This document shows positions 1 through 8,185 of a DNA stretch of 64,000 nucleotides, one piece after another. Both the position numbers and the translations under genes were made by a program. Within the stretch, counting starts at the first letter, position 1, and every line of letters begins with the position of its first letter. Source of the DNA: Neptuniibacter caesariensis (lineage in GTDB: Bacteria; Pseudomonadota; Gammaproteobacteria; Pseudomonadales; Balneatricaceae); NCBI RefSeq assembly GCF_000153345.1, contig NZ_CH724125.1, positions 509,738-573,737 of the forward strand. Direction: 5' to 3'. The notes under the pieces are model-generated. The model worked only from the letters and a program-made list of their open reading frames with translations, was not told the origin of the DNA and did not search any database.

Positions 1-756
1 TTCCTGGCGATGGGTGATTTTGTAGAAAGTCTGGGCGGTAAAATCAGTACCGGTGTAGATGTTGGCTTGACCGCAGCGGATGTTGAAGTCATGGGTGAGC
101 GGACATCTTACTTGGGCGGTCGCGGTGCTTTAGCACCTGATCTTGTAACTGCTTATGGCGTGCTTACCTCAATACTTGCCGCGGTAAGGCACCGCAAAGG
201 CAATGACGACCTTACCGGTATGCACGTTGCGGTGCAGGGATTGGGTAAGGTCGGCTATAAGCTCGTTGAACTGCTTCTTGAAAGGGGCGCAAAGGTTGTT
301 GCAGCTGAGGTAAATGAAGACTCAGTGGCCCGCGCCCGTGATAACTATTCAATCGACATCGTCGATCCTTCTGTGATCCATGCTCAAGATGTCGATATCT
401 ACAGCCCCTGTGCATTAGGCATGGTGATAAATGACCAGAGTATCAATGAGATCTCTGCGGGCATTGTTGCCGGGGCTGCCAATAACCAACTTACTTTGCC
501 TGGGCATGGTGTGTCTCTGGCGAAGAAGGGTGTTCTGTACGTACCAGACTATATCAGTAACTGCGGTGGTCTTTTAGCCGTTGCCAATGATCTCGAGAAA
601 AGCGATGAGAGTTGGGTCTGGGACAAAGTAGCCGAGATTGCAGGCACCCTGGACGAAGTTTTTACTCTTGCTGACCGTGAGGGAATTGCAACCAGTGATG
701 CGGCCGATCAGATCGGCGCTGCACGCATTGCTGCGTTCGATAAACAGCAGGGGTAA
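1..756 (+). CDS. Leucine dehydrogenase (Glu/Leu/Phe/Val dehydrogenase family), 5' truncated
   Basis: NAD-dependent oxidative deamination of branched-chain amino acids to 2-keto acids in the cytoplasm. The reading frame is open from base 1, so the start and most of the catalytic domain lie outside the window. Visible parts are the end of the substrate domain and the whole Rossmann domain, with the dinucleotide motif GLGKVG. The stretches DIYSPCALG and GAANNQL are strongly conserved in leucine dehydrogenases, as is the following PDY(I/V)xNxGG pattern. The Cys-Ala-Leu-Gly block favours leucine over glutamate dehydrogenase. It could also be annotated as phenylalanine or valine dehydrogenase, because family members differ mainly in the missing substrate pocket. 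The gene ends 60 bases before the structured RNA at 816. Confidence 0.9.
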   Translation, partial: FLAMGDFVESLGGKISTGVDVGLTAADVEVMGERTSYLGGRGALAPDLVTAYGVLTSILAAVRHRKGNDDLTGMHVAVQGLGKVGYKLVELLLERGAKVVAAEVNEDSVARARDNYSIDIVDPSVIHAQDVDIYSPCALGMVINDQSINEISAGIVAGAANNQLTLPGHGVSLAKKGVLYVPDYISNCGGLLAVANDLEKSDESWVWDKVAEIAGTLDEVFTLADREGIATSDAADQIGAARIAAFDKQQG

Positions 757-815
757 AAAACCATTCAGTCGAAATTCAACCCGGCTGATAAGAAACCCAA
801 AAGGTTCGACAACGA

Positions 816-1080
816 GGGAACCTGAGAATAAGTCTCGGACTTTCTCAGTGGACAATAAAACGGCTTAGTGCGCGAAAGGCAGTGCAGTGTAATGACGAGT
901 CCTTTCCAAACTGCCTGACAAAGCAGGAAGCCGTTTTAGTGCCCACCCAAAGGGGCTTACAGAGCGATTCAATCTCTGCGTTAACGATCTTCGACGTACA
1001 ACCAGTATGTCTGTAATCGTTGCCTTGATCTTGAACCGCTCTGAAAGCCTGAGTCGTTCAAGGTTTGTTCGCAGGTTCCC
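816..1080 (+). ncRNA. Structured RNA of unknown class, copy 1
   Basis: No coding gene fits here. The element is bounded by a closing helix (816-828 with 1068-1080, one A/G mismatch). A homologous element lies at 25809-26072. Internal helices in this copy are AACGGCTT (859-866) with AAGCCGTT (928-935), GGCAGT (878-883) with ACTGCC (910-915), CAGAGCG (960-966) with CGCTCTG (1037-1043), and AACGAT (983-988) with ATCGTT (1016-1021). In the other copy these helices have different bases but still pair. Unpaired stretches are nearly identical between copies. The plus strand is favoured because some pairs are G-U only in that sense. It could act as a free RNA or as a leader of the ABC importer operon downstream. 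It does not resemble 6S, tmRNA, RNase P or SRP RNA. Confidence 0.8.
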
Positions 1081-1131
1081 TGGCTTTTAACAGGAGAGCC
1101 GTGCTTAACCCAGGCCTGGTGGCCAACACAA

Positions 1132-1164
1132 AGTCCTGACTTTCATGCACGGATCGTCAGGACT
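1132..1164 (+). terminator. Terminator-like hairpin between structured RNA and ABC operon
   Basis: AGTCCTGAC (1132-1140) pairs perfectly with GTCAGGACT (1156-1164) across a 15-base loop. Only a weak pyrimidine run (CTT) follows, then the ribosome binding site of the importer gene. It could end the structured RNA or attenuate transcription into the operon. Confidence 0.45.
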
Positions 1165-1192
1165 CTTATAACAATAATTGGAGTGCCCAAAA

Positions 1193-2161
1193 ATGAAACT
1201 ACGCAACTATCTGGCAGCGGCAGTTACTGCTGCATCTTTTTCACTTTCTGCTTCTATGACTGTCCAGGCTGAGCCTGTTTATGTCGCTGCCACAGCGATT
1301 GTTGAACATCCCGCGTTAGACGCTGTACGTGATGGCCTTAAAGAAACACTGGCTAAAAACGGCTATAGCGATAATGATCTGAAATTTACCTATGAAAGTG
1401 CTCAGGGTAACCCAGCAATTGCCGCGCAGATTGCACGCAAGCTGGTGGGCGATAGTCCTGATGTTATCGTTGCGATCTCTACTCCCTCGGCGCAAAGCGC
1501 AGTTAGCGCAACACAAGATATTCCGGTGGTATTTTCTGCGGTTACTGACCCGTTAAGCGCTAAACTGGTAAGCAATTTTGATAAACCTGGTAAGAACGTT
1601 ACAGGTTTGTCGGATATGTCTCCGGTACAGCAGCACTTGGAACTGATGCAAGAAGTTCTGCCAAATCTGGAAAAAGTAGGCGTACCTTACAACCCAGGCG
1701 AGCCAAATGCGGTTGCACTGGTTGAATTGCTCAAGATTGAAGCGTTCAAAATGGGCCTGGAAATTGTAGAAGCGCCGTCTCCAAAATCCTCTGATGTAAT
1801 GATTGCTACACAAAAGTTGATTGGCAAAGTTGATGCGATCTATTGCCCTACAGATAACACCATCCTGACAGCGCTTGAGTCAGTGGTAAAAGTAGGAATT
1901 GATGCTCAATTGCCTGTATTTGCAGCAGAAACCAATGCCGTACAGCGTGGAGCAATGGCTGCGCTTGGCTTTGATTACGAAGATATCGGTCGCCAGACCG
2001 GTGAGGTCGTTGTACGTATTCTGAAAGGTGAAGCGGTGGGTGATATTCCCGTTCGTGTCGCTAATGGTTCAGAACTTCACGTCAACAAGAAAATGGCTGC
2101 ACGTATGGGCGTAGAGATTCCTGCATCTGTACTGGCACGCGCGACCAAGATCGTAGAATAA
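1193..2161 (+). CDS. ABC transporter substrate-binding protein (TrpX-like, ABC_sub_bind family)
   Basis: Periplasmic binding protein of an importer related to the TrpXYZ/PF04392 group, whose characterised members bind amino acids or similar small ligands; the ligand here is unknown. Length is 322 residues. Residues 1-26 form a Sec signal peptide (MKLRNY, a hydrophobic core, then VQA before EPVY). The mature part has two alternating Rossmann-like lobes, with conserved stretches such as DVIVAISTPSAQ and VFSAVTDPL. I chose the ATG at 1193, which has GGAG 9 bases upstream, over an in-frame TTG 15 bases earlier. The permease follows after 21 bases and the ATPase overlaps that, so the three form one operon. 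A structured RNA lies just upstream and may regulate it. Confidence 0.88.
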   Translation: MKLRNYLAAAVTAASFSLSASMTVQAEPVYVAATAIVEHPALDAVRDGLKETLAKNGYSDNDLKFTYESAQGNPAIAAQIARKLVGDSPDVIVAISTPSAQSAVSATQDIPVVFSAVTDPLSAKLVSNFDKPGKNVTGLSDMSPVQQHLELMQEVLPNLEKVGVPYNPGEPNAVALVELLKIEAFKMGLEIVEAPSPKSSDVMIATQKLIGKVDAIYCPTDNTILTALESVVKVGIDAQLPVFAAETNAVQRGAMAALGFDYEDIGRQTGEVVVRILKGEAVGDIPVRVANGSELHVNKKMAARMGVEIPASVLARATKIVE

Positions 2162-2182
2162 GTCTGGCCGAGGTAGATCCCT

Positions 2183-3091
2183 ATGTCTCTATTTTCATTC
2201 CTAGGCACCCTTGAGATCGGACTGATTTTTGGTCTGGTTGCGATTGGTGTTTACCTGACCTTCCGCGTATTAGATTTTCCGGATCTGACCGTGGATGGCA
2301 GTTTTACCATGGGAGCGGCCATTGCGGCTGCTCTGATCATTGCAGGCCTTAACCCTTATGTCGCTACAGTCTGCGCAGTTATTGGTGGGGCTGTAGCAGG
2401 TATGGTCACTGCGTGGCTGAATCTGCGTTTTAATATTTTACATCTGCTCGCCAGTATCCTGACCATGACGGCGTTGTATACGATCAACCTGCGCATCATG
2501 GGTAAGCCGAATCTGGCGTTGATAATGGAGCCAACCGTGCTTTCACCTTTTGAAGCACTAGGGATCTCCTCCATGTACCTCAAAGTTATTTTTGTAGCGG
2601 TAGTCGTTGTGCTGGTGGGTATGGCAATCGCCTATTTCCTTAACACCCAATACGGAATGGGAATGCGTGCAACAGGTGCGAACGCTCGAATGGCTCAGGC
2701 AAATGGTATTCGTATCAAGCAGAAGATCTATGCAGGCTTAGCACTGTCTAATGGTTTAGTCGCATTAGCAGGTGCCTTATTTGCACAAACCAATGGTTTT
2801 GCTGATTCCACAATGGGTATCGGAACCATTGTTGTAGGTCTGGCGGCAGTTATCGTGGGTGAGAGCCTGTTCGGTAGTCGTTCAATGCTGGTCATTATCT
2901 TCAGCTGCATTATTGGTTCATTGCTATATCGCCTGGCTGTTTCCGTTGCATTGAATGCTGACTTCATCGGTTTCACCACATCTGATCTTAACCTGATCAC
3001 TGCCTTGTTGGTGGCTTTGGCGCTGATTGTGCCGCATATCCGTAGAGAACAGAAAGCTCGTAAAGCTGCGGCTGTAGGAGGGGAAGCATGA
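2183..3091 (+). CDS. ABC transporter permease (BPD_transp_2 family)
   Basis: Inner-membrane permease subunit of the importer whose binding protein is encoded just upstream. The 302 residues contain about eight to nine hydrophobic segments. The N-terminal block FPDLTVDGSFTMGAA is typical of the family that also includes branched-chain amino acid and sugar permeases. A GAGG ribosome binding site lies 9 bases before the ATG. The C terminus is basic (HIRREQKARKA) and cytoplasmic. The stop overlaps the ATPase start as ATGA, which suggests translational coupling. Confidence 0.88.
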   Translation: MSLFSFLGTLEIGLIFGLVAIGVYLTFRVLDFPDLTVDGSFTMGAAIAAALIIAGLNPYVATVCAVIGGAVAGMVTAWLNLRFNILHLLASILTMTALYTINLRIMGKPNLALIMEPTVLSPFEALGISSMYLKVIFVAVVVVLVGMAIAYFLNTQYGMGMRATGANARMAQANGIRIKQKIYAGLALSNGLVALAGALFAQTNGFADSTMGIGTIVVGLAAVIVGESLFGSRSMLVIIFSCIIGSLLYRLAVSVALNADFIGFTTSDLNLITALLVALALIVPHIRREQKARKAAAVGGEA

Positions 3092-3891
3092 TTAGCTGTA
3101 AAGATATTAAAGTGACCTTCAATGCGGGGCTGGCAACTGAGAAGCGTGCTTTGCGCGGCGTTGATCTTGAGATTCCTGCAGGGGAATTTGTAACTGTCAT
3201 CGGCTCCAATGGTGCGGGTAAATCGACGCTGCTAAATACAATCGCCGGTGATATTAAATCCAGTAGTGGCAAGCTGCTCTTTGATGCATGGGATGTCACT
3301 AAGGTTTCTGCGGCAGGGCGTACTCGTGATGTTGCGCGCGTATTTCAAGACCCGTTAGCGGGCACCTGCGGAAATATGACCGTCGAAGAAAACATGGCGC
3401 TCGCCTATGGTCGGGGAAAGCGGGGTGGTCTTCTACCTGCGCTGAATGATGATCTGCGCGAGCTTTTCCGTGAGCAGCTCAAACGCCTGAATCTGGGGTT
3501 AGAAAATCGTTTAGACGCTGAAATGGGCCTTTTATCGGGTGGACAGCGTCAGTCAATCAGTCTGCTGATGTCGGCACTTCAGCCTAGCAAAATACTGCTT
3601 CTTGATGAACATACAGCTGCACTTGATCCGAAAACAGCTGCATTGGTGATGGAAATTACTGATCAGATTGTCGAGGAGAAAAACCTCACTGTGATGATGG
3701 TGACCCATTCAATGCGCCAGGCTCTGGATCACGGTACTCGAACAATCATGATGCATGAGGGCAAAGTGATGTTCGACCTTAAAGGTGAAGAACGCAAAAA
3801 CTACGACGTTAAAGATCTACTTAATCTGTTCGCCAAAGCTCGTGGTGACGGTGAAGAGCTGGATGACGACAAGTTGCTGCTGGGTGCATAA
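3088..3891 (+). CDS. ABC transporter ATP-binding protein
   Basis: Cytoplasmic ATPase powering the importer encoded by the two genes before it. In the 267 residues I can see Walker A GSNGAGKST (39-47), the Q-loop FQDP (about 86-89), the signature LSGGQRQ (149-155), Walker B ILLLDE (169-174) and the switch histidine at 207 (VTHSMRQ). All catalytic residues are intact. It overlaps the permease by four bases. After the stop there is an imperfect inverted repeat (about 3908-3919 with 3965-3976) but no T-run, so readthrough towards the porin gene is possible. Confidence 0.92.
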   Translation: MISCKDIKVTFNAGLATEKRALRGVDLEIPAGEFVTVIGSNGAGKSTLLNTIAGDIKSSSGKLLFDAWDVTKVSAAGRTRDVARVFQDPLAGTCGNMTVEENMALAYGRGKRGGLLPALNDDLRELFREQLKRLNLGLENRLDAEMGLLSGGQRQSISLLMSALQPSKILLLDEHTAALDPKTAALVMEITDQIVEEKNLTVMMVTHSMRQALDHGTRTIMMHEGKVMFDLKGEERKNYDVKDLLNLFAKARGDGEELDDDKLLLGA

Positions 3892-4036
3892 ACCAGCAAA
3901 CCGAATTCAGATAGACACCTTCATCAGGTTGCAGGACCCCACTCCTGGCGCCACAGCCAACAGAGGGTGTTTGTCTGATATCTGGCCAAAAGCCAAAAAT
4001 AAACTGGAACAATAAAAACAAAATAGGTAATCAAAC

Positions 4037-5242
4037 ATGAAACTCAAAAAGTTGAGTGTTGCCGTTATGGCATTAGCTGCTTTGCCTGCTACTCAGGCGA
4101 TGGCAGAAGGGGACAATGGTTTTAAAGTAGATTTAGGTCTTAAAACCTTCTACATGAACCGTGATTTTAATCAGGGTATCAACGATACAATCGCAGCGGG
4201 TCAGGCGATCCGTTTAGATGTTGATTCACCAATGTGGAACGACACCATTGGTTTTGGACTGGGTGCTGTTCAAGTGTTGGAGCTGACAGACCGAAAAACA
4301 GTTAACTCTTCTGATGTTCTCAATCCGGAAGGTGATGGCTACGGGACATTGGAACAGGCTTTTATCAAATTTAAGCCTATTGAAAATCTGGATATCAAAG
4401 CAGGGCGCATGGTGATGATGACGCCATTGCTTAACGATCTCACTTCACGTATCTCAGCGCCAAGTACTCAGGGTGTTCATGCTAACCTGGCTTTGGAAAA
4501 TGGTTCTTTGTACGCAATCTACTCTGATGAAGCGTCCATGAACAACGAAGAAGGCTTTGTTGCGTACTCTAAAAACGGTGAAGAATATGAAATCGTTTCT
4601 TTGGGCGGTACCTACAAATTTTCAAATGGTTTAAGCACTCATTTGCAATACGCAGTTGCTGATGACTATCAGAAACAGAGTTACTTCAACCTTAACTATC
4701 CAACCAAGTTGGGTGATTACGATCTGTCGCTTGATCTTGCGCACATGCGTGGTGAAAGCGATGGTGCCTTATATGGCAACGATAATTACGAAAGTAACCT
4801 GACTGGCCTAACTGCAAGACTATCCCATGGCAATCTGGCGTACACGCTTGCTTACCAGACCATTGGTGGCAATGCCGCGTATGATCAGAAATGGGGTGGA
4901 GATGATAATACCCAGTTCTTTACCTGGGGTGCTGTCCAGTTACTGGATTTCAATGCTAAGGATGAACAATCCCTGCAGGCACGTATCGACTACGATGTTC
5001 CGTCAGTTCCAGGTCTACACTTGATGGCTCGTCATACAGAAAGTTGGGATATCGATTACAACGGCGGAGATGATGGCCAGCGTCGTGAGACAAACTTTGA
5101 TGTTAAATACACATTACAAGATGGCGCTGCGAAAGGCCTAAGTATGAGACTGCGCGTTGCCCATGCGGATGGTGATGCGGCTGTAGTACCGCGCATCAAT
5201 GATATTCGCTTTATCGTCGACTACAAGACGAACCTGTTCTAA
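4037..5242 (+). CDS. Outer-membrane porin, OprD-like
   Basis: Predicted beta-barrel channel for small nutrients. Residues 1-23 are a signal peptide ending in AMA. The mature protein has repeated amphipathic strands rich in Tyr, Gly and Asn and ends in Phe (YKTNLF), the usual assembly signal for barrel proteins. The blocks GRMVMMTPLLNDLTSR and GVHANLALENGSLYAIY fit the OprD/OccD family; 401 residues is slightly shorter than Pseudomonas OprD. Its position right after the ABC importer suggests it may admit the same substrate, which is inference. It is followed by a heavily structured non-coding region. Confidence 0.8.
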   Translation: MKLKKLSVAVMALAALPATQAMAEGDNGFKVDLGLKTFYMNRDFNQGINDTIAAGQAIRLDVDSPMWNDTIGFGLGAVQVLELTDRKTVNSSDVLNPEGDGYGTLEQAFIKFKPIENLDIKAGRMVMMTPLLNDLTSRISAPSTQGVHANLALENGSLYAIYSDEASMNNEEGFVAYSKNGEEYEIVSLGGTYKFSNGLSTHLQYAVADDYQKQSYFNLNYPTKLGDYDLSLDLAHMRGESDGALYGNDNYESNLTGLTARLSHGNLAYTLAYQTIGGNAAYDQKWGGDDNTQFFTWGAVQLLDFNAKDEQSLQARIDYDVPSVPGLHLMARHTESWDIDYNGGDDGQRRETNFDVKYTLQDGAAKGLSMRLRVAHADGDAAVVPRINDIRFIVDYKTNLF

Positions 5243-5256
5243 GGAATAGAACCCCG

Positions 5257-5312
5257 ACGGTTCTTCAGGTCCCCCTTCACCTGTTGAACCGTACCCTATA
5301 TTCAACAGTTTT
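5257..5312 (+). promoter_or_regulatory. Two mutually exclusive hairpins in the porin 3' region
   Basis: ACGGTTC (5257-5263) can pair with GAACCGT (5286-5292), with an inner CAGGT/ACCTG helix. CTGTTGAA (5281-5288) can instead pair perfectly with TTCAACAG (5301-5308), which is followed by TTTT. The two folds share bases and exclude each other, as in a terminator/antiterminator switch. It may simply be the porin terminator. Function is inferred from base pairing only. Confidence 0.4.
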
Positions 5313-5319
5313 GAGGTCT

Positions 5320-5445
5320 TATGTTAAGCGGTTTTGGCTCTCATCAATCCGCTGACATGAGGTTTCACCCTGGATGTTTTGCTCCTTCTTCCTCTCGGCA
5401 AAACATCTCTACTCGTGGTTAAACTCTGTCGAAACCGCGTTTTTT
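5320..5445 (+). ncRNA. Possible small RNA or structured 3' UTR after the porin gene
   Basis: GCGGTTT (5328-5334) pairs with AAACCGC (5432-5438), followed immediately by GTTTTTT (5439-5445). Enclosed are a short CTCAT/ATGAG hairpin (about 5339-5361) and a strong hairpin GATGTTTTGC (5373-5382) with GCAAAACATC (5398-5407). A branched fold closed by a helix and ending in a U-run is the shape of a terminated small RNA of about 125 nt. A TATATT at 5297-5302 could be its -10 element. There is no second copy in the window, so this rests on one sequence. Confidence 0.4.
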
Positions 5446-5446
5446 A

Positions 5447-5474
5447 AGCGGAGGCTCTCCCTCCGCTATTTTTT
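5447..5474 (+). terminator. Intrinsic terminator
   Basis: AGCGGAGG (5447-5454) pairs with CCTCCGCT (5460-5467) around CTCTC, followed by ATTTTTT. It lies between the porin side and the convergent FKBP gene, whose stop codon it touches. Confidence 0.7.
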
Positions 5475-5943
5475 AGCTGAAATCTAAAAGCTCGACGTCA
5501 AATATCAGCGTGGATCCGGGTGTGATCACTCCTGCTGAGCCATTCCCATAAGCGAGTGCTGCCGGAATAAAAAAGCGCGTTTTTTCTCCAACGACCATCA
5601 GTTGCAAACCTTCTGTCCAACCGGGGATGACCTGATTTAAACCAAACTCAATGGGTTCACCACGATCAACAGAGCTATCGAAAACTGTACCGTCGATTAA
5701 AGTACCATGATAGTGAACTTTAACTTTGGAGGTTGCCGTTGGGTGATCGGAACCGCTACCAGCTTCTAGTACTCGATATTGTAGGCCTGAATCTGTTGTA
5801 ACAACTCCTTCTTCATCGGCATTCTTCTCCATAAATGCGCGGCCGTTTTCTAGATTAACTTGCGCCTGCTGCTGTGAAGCTCTGCGTTGCCTGATAATAA
5901 AAACAATGATTGCCAGAACGATTAAGGGAAATAACAGATCCAT
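5473..5943 (-). CDS. Membrane-anchored FKBP-type peptidyl-prolyl isomerase
   Basis: Catalyses cis/trans isomerisation of prolyl bonds. The first ~18 residues ([15 protein letters not shown]) form a membrane anchor followed by RQRR, so the domain may face the cytoplasm (positive-inside rule). The FKBP domain fills roughly residues 45-156, with [30 protein letters not shown], the IPAALAYG block and the closing IFDVELLDF, all classic FKBP signatures. At 156 residues it is a short, single-domain form similar to FklB-like proteins but with a single membrane-spanning leader. It is monocistronic and convergent with the porin. Confidence 0.88.
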   Translation of the reverse strand: MDLLFPLIVLAIIVFIIRQRRASQQQAQVNLENGRAFMEKNADEEGVVTTDSGLQYRVLEAGSGSDHPTATSKVKVHYHGTLIDGTVFDSSVDRGEPIEFGLNQVIPGWTEGLQLMVVGEKTRFFIPAALAYGNGSAGVITPGSTLIFDVELLDFS

Positions 5944-6175
5944 AATTTTCCTAAGGTCTTTGATGATTGTAAAAGAAAGTTTATATCAGTAAGGAGTAAT
6001 AAGACCAGCTGAGAGGCTTTTCTGCATTGCAGGTACTGGTTTTACTGTCCTCGGCCGAAAAAACATTAGTTCTAGATCTGATTTATCTATCACCTGAGAT
6101 AATTTTTTGTAGTTATCCGTAGCAAACTTAAAACGTGATAATTAAAGAAAGTCGTGTTGATTTGGAGGATCTAAG

Positions 6176-6778
6176 GTGGAAGCAGCGAAGTTAAAAGAGG
6201 CGATGAAGGTTGTTGAAAGGTACATTTATGCCAAGGACTTCAATCGCCCTCATCAAATGTCGGCTGTGTTTACTGCATCAGCCAGCCTTGAGATGGAAGT
6301 CAATAGTTCCAGTATTTCATTTCCAGCATTAACTAATGGGCTTGAACCTATAGCGGATACTTTGTCTCGAAACTTTGGCGCGACCTATGACAATGTATAT
6401 ACCTTGTGTATTGAAGATTCAATTGAACAGTGCGGGCTAAAGCTGGATTGTCGATGGTTTGTCGTGATGACGCATAAACAAGAGAAAACGGTACGGTTAG
6501 GGTTTGGTCGATATCAATGGTCTTTTGACGAAAGCGCTGAGCCGCTGGCCGAGAAGTTAAAAATCAGTATTGAAGATATGTTGGTGATCGAACCGTCACT
6601 GTCAGAAACTCTCCTTAACTGGATTTCAGCCAAATCATATCCATGGATCAACCGTTCTGAGCTTCTTGAGAATACCCCTGACATAGATTGCATCGAGGGA
6701 ATGAAACGCTGGTTGATAAAACCTGAAACCGATAAGTTAGCTACGCTCACAGTTAATGGACGATTTTCACCAGAATAG
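6176..6778 (+). CDS. Conserved hypothetical protein, possibly NTF2/SnoaL-like fold
   Basis: A 200-residue soluble protein starting at GTG, supported by a strong GGAGGA Shine-Dalgarno six bases upstream. The first ~130 residues (AKDFNRPHQMSAVFTASASL, then WFVVMTHKQ and GFGRYQWSF) resemble the alpha-plus-beta NTF2/SnoaL type of ligand-binding or polar-cyclase-like domains. I make that assignment from sequence flavour only. No signal peptide or membrane segment is seen. It stands alone between the FKBP gene and a thioesterase. Its function is not known to me. Confidence 0.65.
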   Translation: MEAAKLKEAMKVVERYIYAKDFNRPHQMSAVFTASASLEMEVNSSSISFPALTNGLEPIADTLSRNFGATYDNVYTLCIEDSIEQCGLKLDCRWFVVMTHKQEKTVRLGFGRYQWSFDESAEPLAEKLKISIEDMLVIEPSLSETLLNWISAKSYPWINRSELLENTPDIDCIEGMKRWLIKPETDKLATLTVNGRFSPE

Positions 6779-6916
6779 AGTGCATGAAGGTAGTTATATA
6801 CTGGATTGGCTCTAAATGTTTCAGTAGCTCAAATCGCGTTACTGAATAAAATTGTTATTCATTTCTGTGATGTCTGAGAGTAAGGTAATACCCTTATTTT
6901 TATCTGAGATCTGATC

Positions 6917-7327
6917 ATGAATAGTGATAAAGGAAAGCTGGTTTATAGTTGTAAGCTACCGGTACGCTGGGGTGATATGGATGCATATGGCCATGTAAAT
7001 AACGCACTTTATATGCGTTATCTGGAAGAGGCCAGGGTGCAGCTCATTGAAAAAATGAACGTGGTGATGGACCCAAATGGTCTGGCGCCTGTTGTGGTTA
7101 GCGTGGGATGTACTTTCTTCAAGCCAGTGGTTTATCCCGATACTGTACGGATCGATTGCTATGTTAAAGATCCGGGACGCTCCAGCTTTATGACGATTTA
7201 TGAAGTCTACAGTGAGAACTCTCCTGAAGAGCGTGTCAGTGAAGGCTATGCCAAAGTTGTCTGGATTGATCATCGCACTGAAAAGTCAGTTCCTTTGCCT
7301 GATGCAGTACGAGAATTTATTAGCTAA
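6917..7327 (+). CDS. Acyl-CoA thioesterase, hotdog fold (4HBT family)
   Basis: Hydrolyses acyl-CoA thioesters in the cytoplasm. The protein is 136 residues, the usual size for single hotdog-domain thioesterases of the YbgC/FadM type. The N-terminal motif WGDMDAYGHVNNALYMRYLE contains the conserved Asp and the Gly-His-Val-Asn-Asn turn that define the active site of 4-hydroxybenzoyl-CoA thioesterase relatives. The substrate chain length cannot be read from sequence. The stop is 8 bases from the stop of the convergent unknown gene at 7335. Confidence 0.88.
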   Translation: MNSDKGKLVYSCKLPVRWGDMDAYGHVNNALYMRYLEEARVQLIEKMNVVMDPNGLAPVVVSVGCTFFKPVVYPDTVRIDCYVKDPGRSSFMTIYEVYSENSPEERVSEGYAKVVWIDHRTEKSVPLPDAVREFIS

Positions 7328-7334
7328 TCAGTCG

Positions 7335-7994
7335 TTAACTACCGTCACTTACTGCCGGTATTGCTAGAGTTGGTGTGCTGTCTTCCAACGCGTTAATCTT
7401 AGTGGCGCGAGTCTGATATCCTTGCTCAGAAGAGATCTGGGCAAGGTTAAAATAGAGATAATCCTGCATCCATTGCTGATAATAGTTGAGCCAGTCACAC
7501 ATATGCTCTTCCAGTGTTGTGTCATCAGTGACAAAACCCGCTTCGATATCGGCTTTTGAGTATAGGTAGCCTTTTTGTAGGTCAAAATGGCAAGGCCTGT
7601 CTCCGCAGAAACACTCAATTGAAAGCTGTTTACCTAGTTGCTGCTGCAATAGATGGCCAATACGTCCGACGGTAAGAGGCGCTTCCCCCAGTGAGTTGAT
7701 CGCTTGTGTTGTGGCTGCGTTGTAGCAGTCTATCTTCATATCGGCATACAACACGGCAATCATGACTCCCTGATTACGAAAAATAGCCACGATTTCGCGT
7801 TGTAACTTGATCAGGTAACGATCCTTCTGGGCAGCTGGTGAGAAATAGTCCAGCATCTCCTGATAGAAACTATCCAGTGCTTCAACAGAAGACTCAGAAC
7901 CTTGTAATACGTCGATATGTTTCTGGATAGACGCATCTAAAGAGATTTGAGTCAGTGGGTTAAAGGTCTTCTGTATGGGTTTTGAAGGATACAT
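7335..7994 (-). CDS. Hypothetical protein with a Cys/His cluster
   Basis: I do not recognise this 219-residue protein. It is soluble and rich in Gln, Leu and Tyr. The middle contains IECFCGDRPCHFDLQKG, that is C-x-C-x(4)-C-H, which could bind a metal. The N-terminal half (SVEALDSFYQEMLDYFSP and onward) is predicted mostly helical and includes a stretch FRNQGVMIAVLYADMKIDCYNAAT that could be a sensor-like strand pair. The ATG has GGAG seven bases upstream. It is monocistronic, convergent with the thioesterase and shares its direction with the downstream chemoreceptor gene. Confidence 0.6.
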   Translation of the reverse strand: MYPSKPIQKTFNPLTQISLDASIQKHIDVLQGSESSVEALDSFYQEMLDYFSPAAQKDRYLIKLQREIVAIFRNQGVMIAVLYADMKIDCYNAATTQAINSLGEAPLTVGRIGHLLQQQLGKQLSIECFCGDRPCHFDLQKGYLYSKADIEAGFVTDDTTLEEHMCDWLNYYQQWMQDYLYFNLAQISSEQGYQTRATKINALEDSTPTLAIPAVSDGS

Positions 7995-8116
7995 GATCAG
8001 CTCCGGTTAGTTTGTAATCAATACAAAGCAAACCCAATGCCAGAAAAATAAAGCAGAATTGATTCAACAAGTTGCTGGTTAAAATTAATACAGTATGAAT
8101 AGAATTTAGCGTTTAA

Positions 8117-8177
8117 TTGCCGTTGAAACGGCAACTATTTGTAGATGCGGCAAAGGGCGGCAACTGGATTGCCGCCC
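8117..8177 (-). terminator. Two hairpins ending the chemoreceptor transcript
   Basis: On the minus strand GGGCGGCAA pairs with TTGCCGCCC (8169-8177 with 8155-8163), followed by TTTG. A second perfect hairpin TTGCCGTT/AACGGCAA (8117-8134) lies just beyond. Both sit directly after the chemoreceptor stop codon. Confidence 0.65.
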
Positions 8178-8185
8178 GAGAGATG

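Noticed and set aside
574-868. Short open frames on both strands between leucine dehydrogenase and the ABC operon
   Set aside because: They overlap the dehydrogenase gene and run into the structured RNA; neither is conserved as protein in the second RNA copy.
816-1080. Known RNA classes (6S, tmRNA, RNase P, SRP, glycine or cobalamin riboswitch)
   Set aside because: None of their conserved core sequences could be found in either copy.
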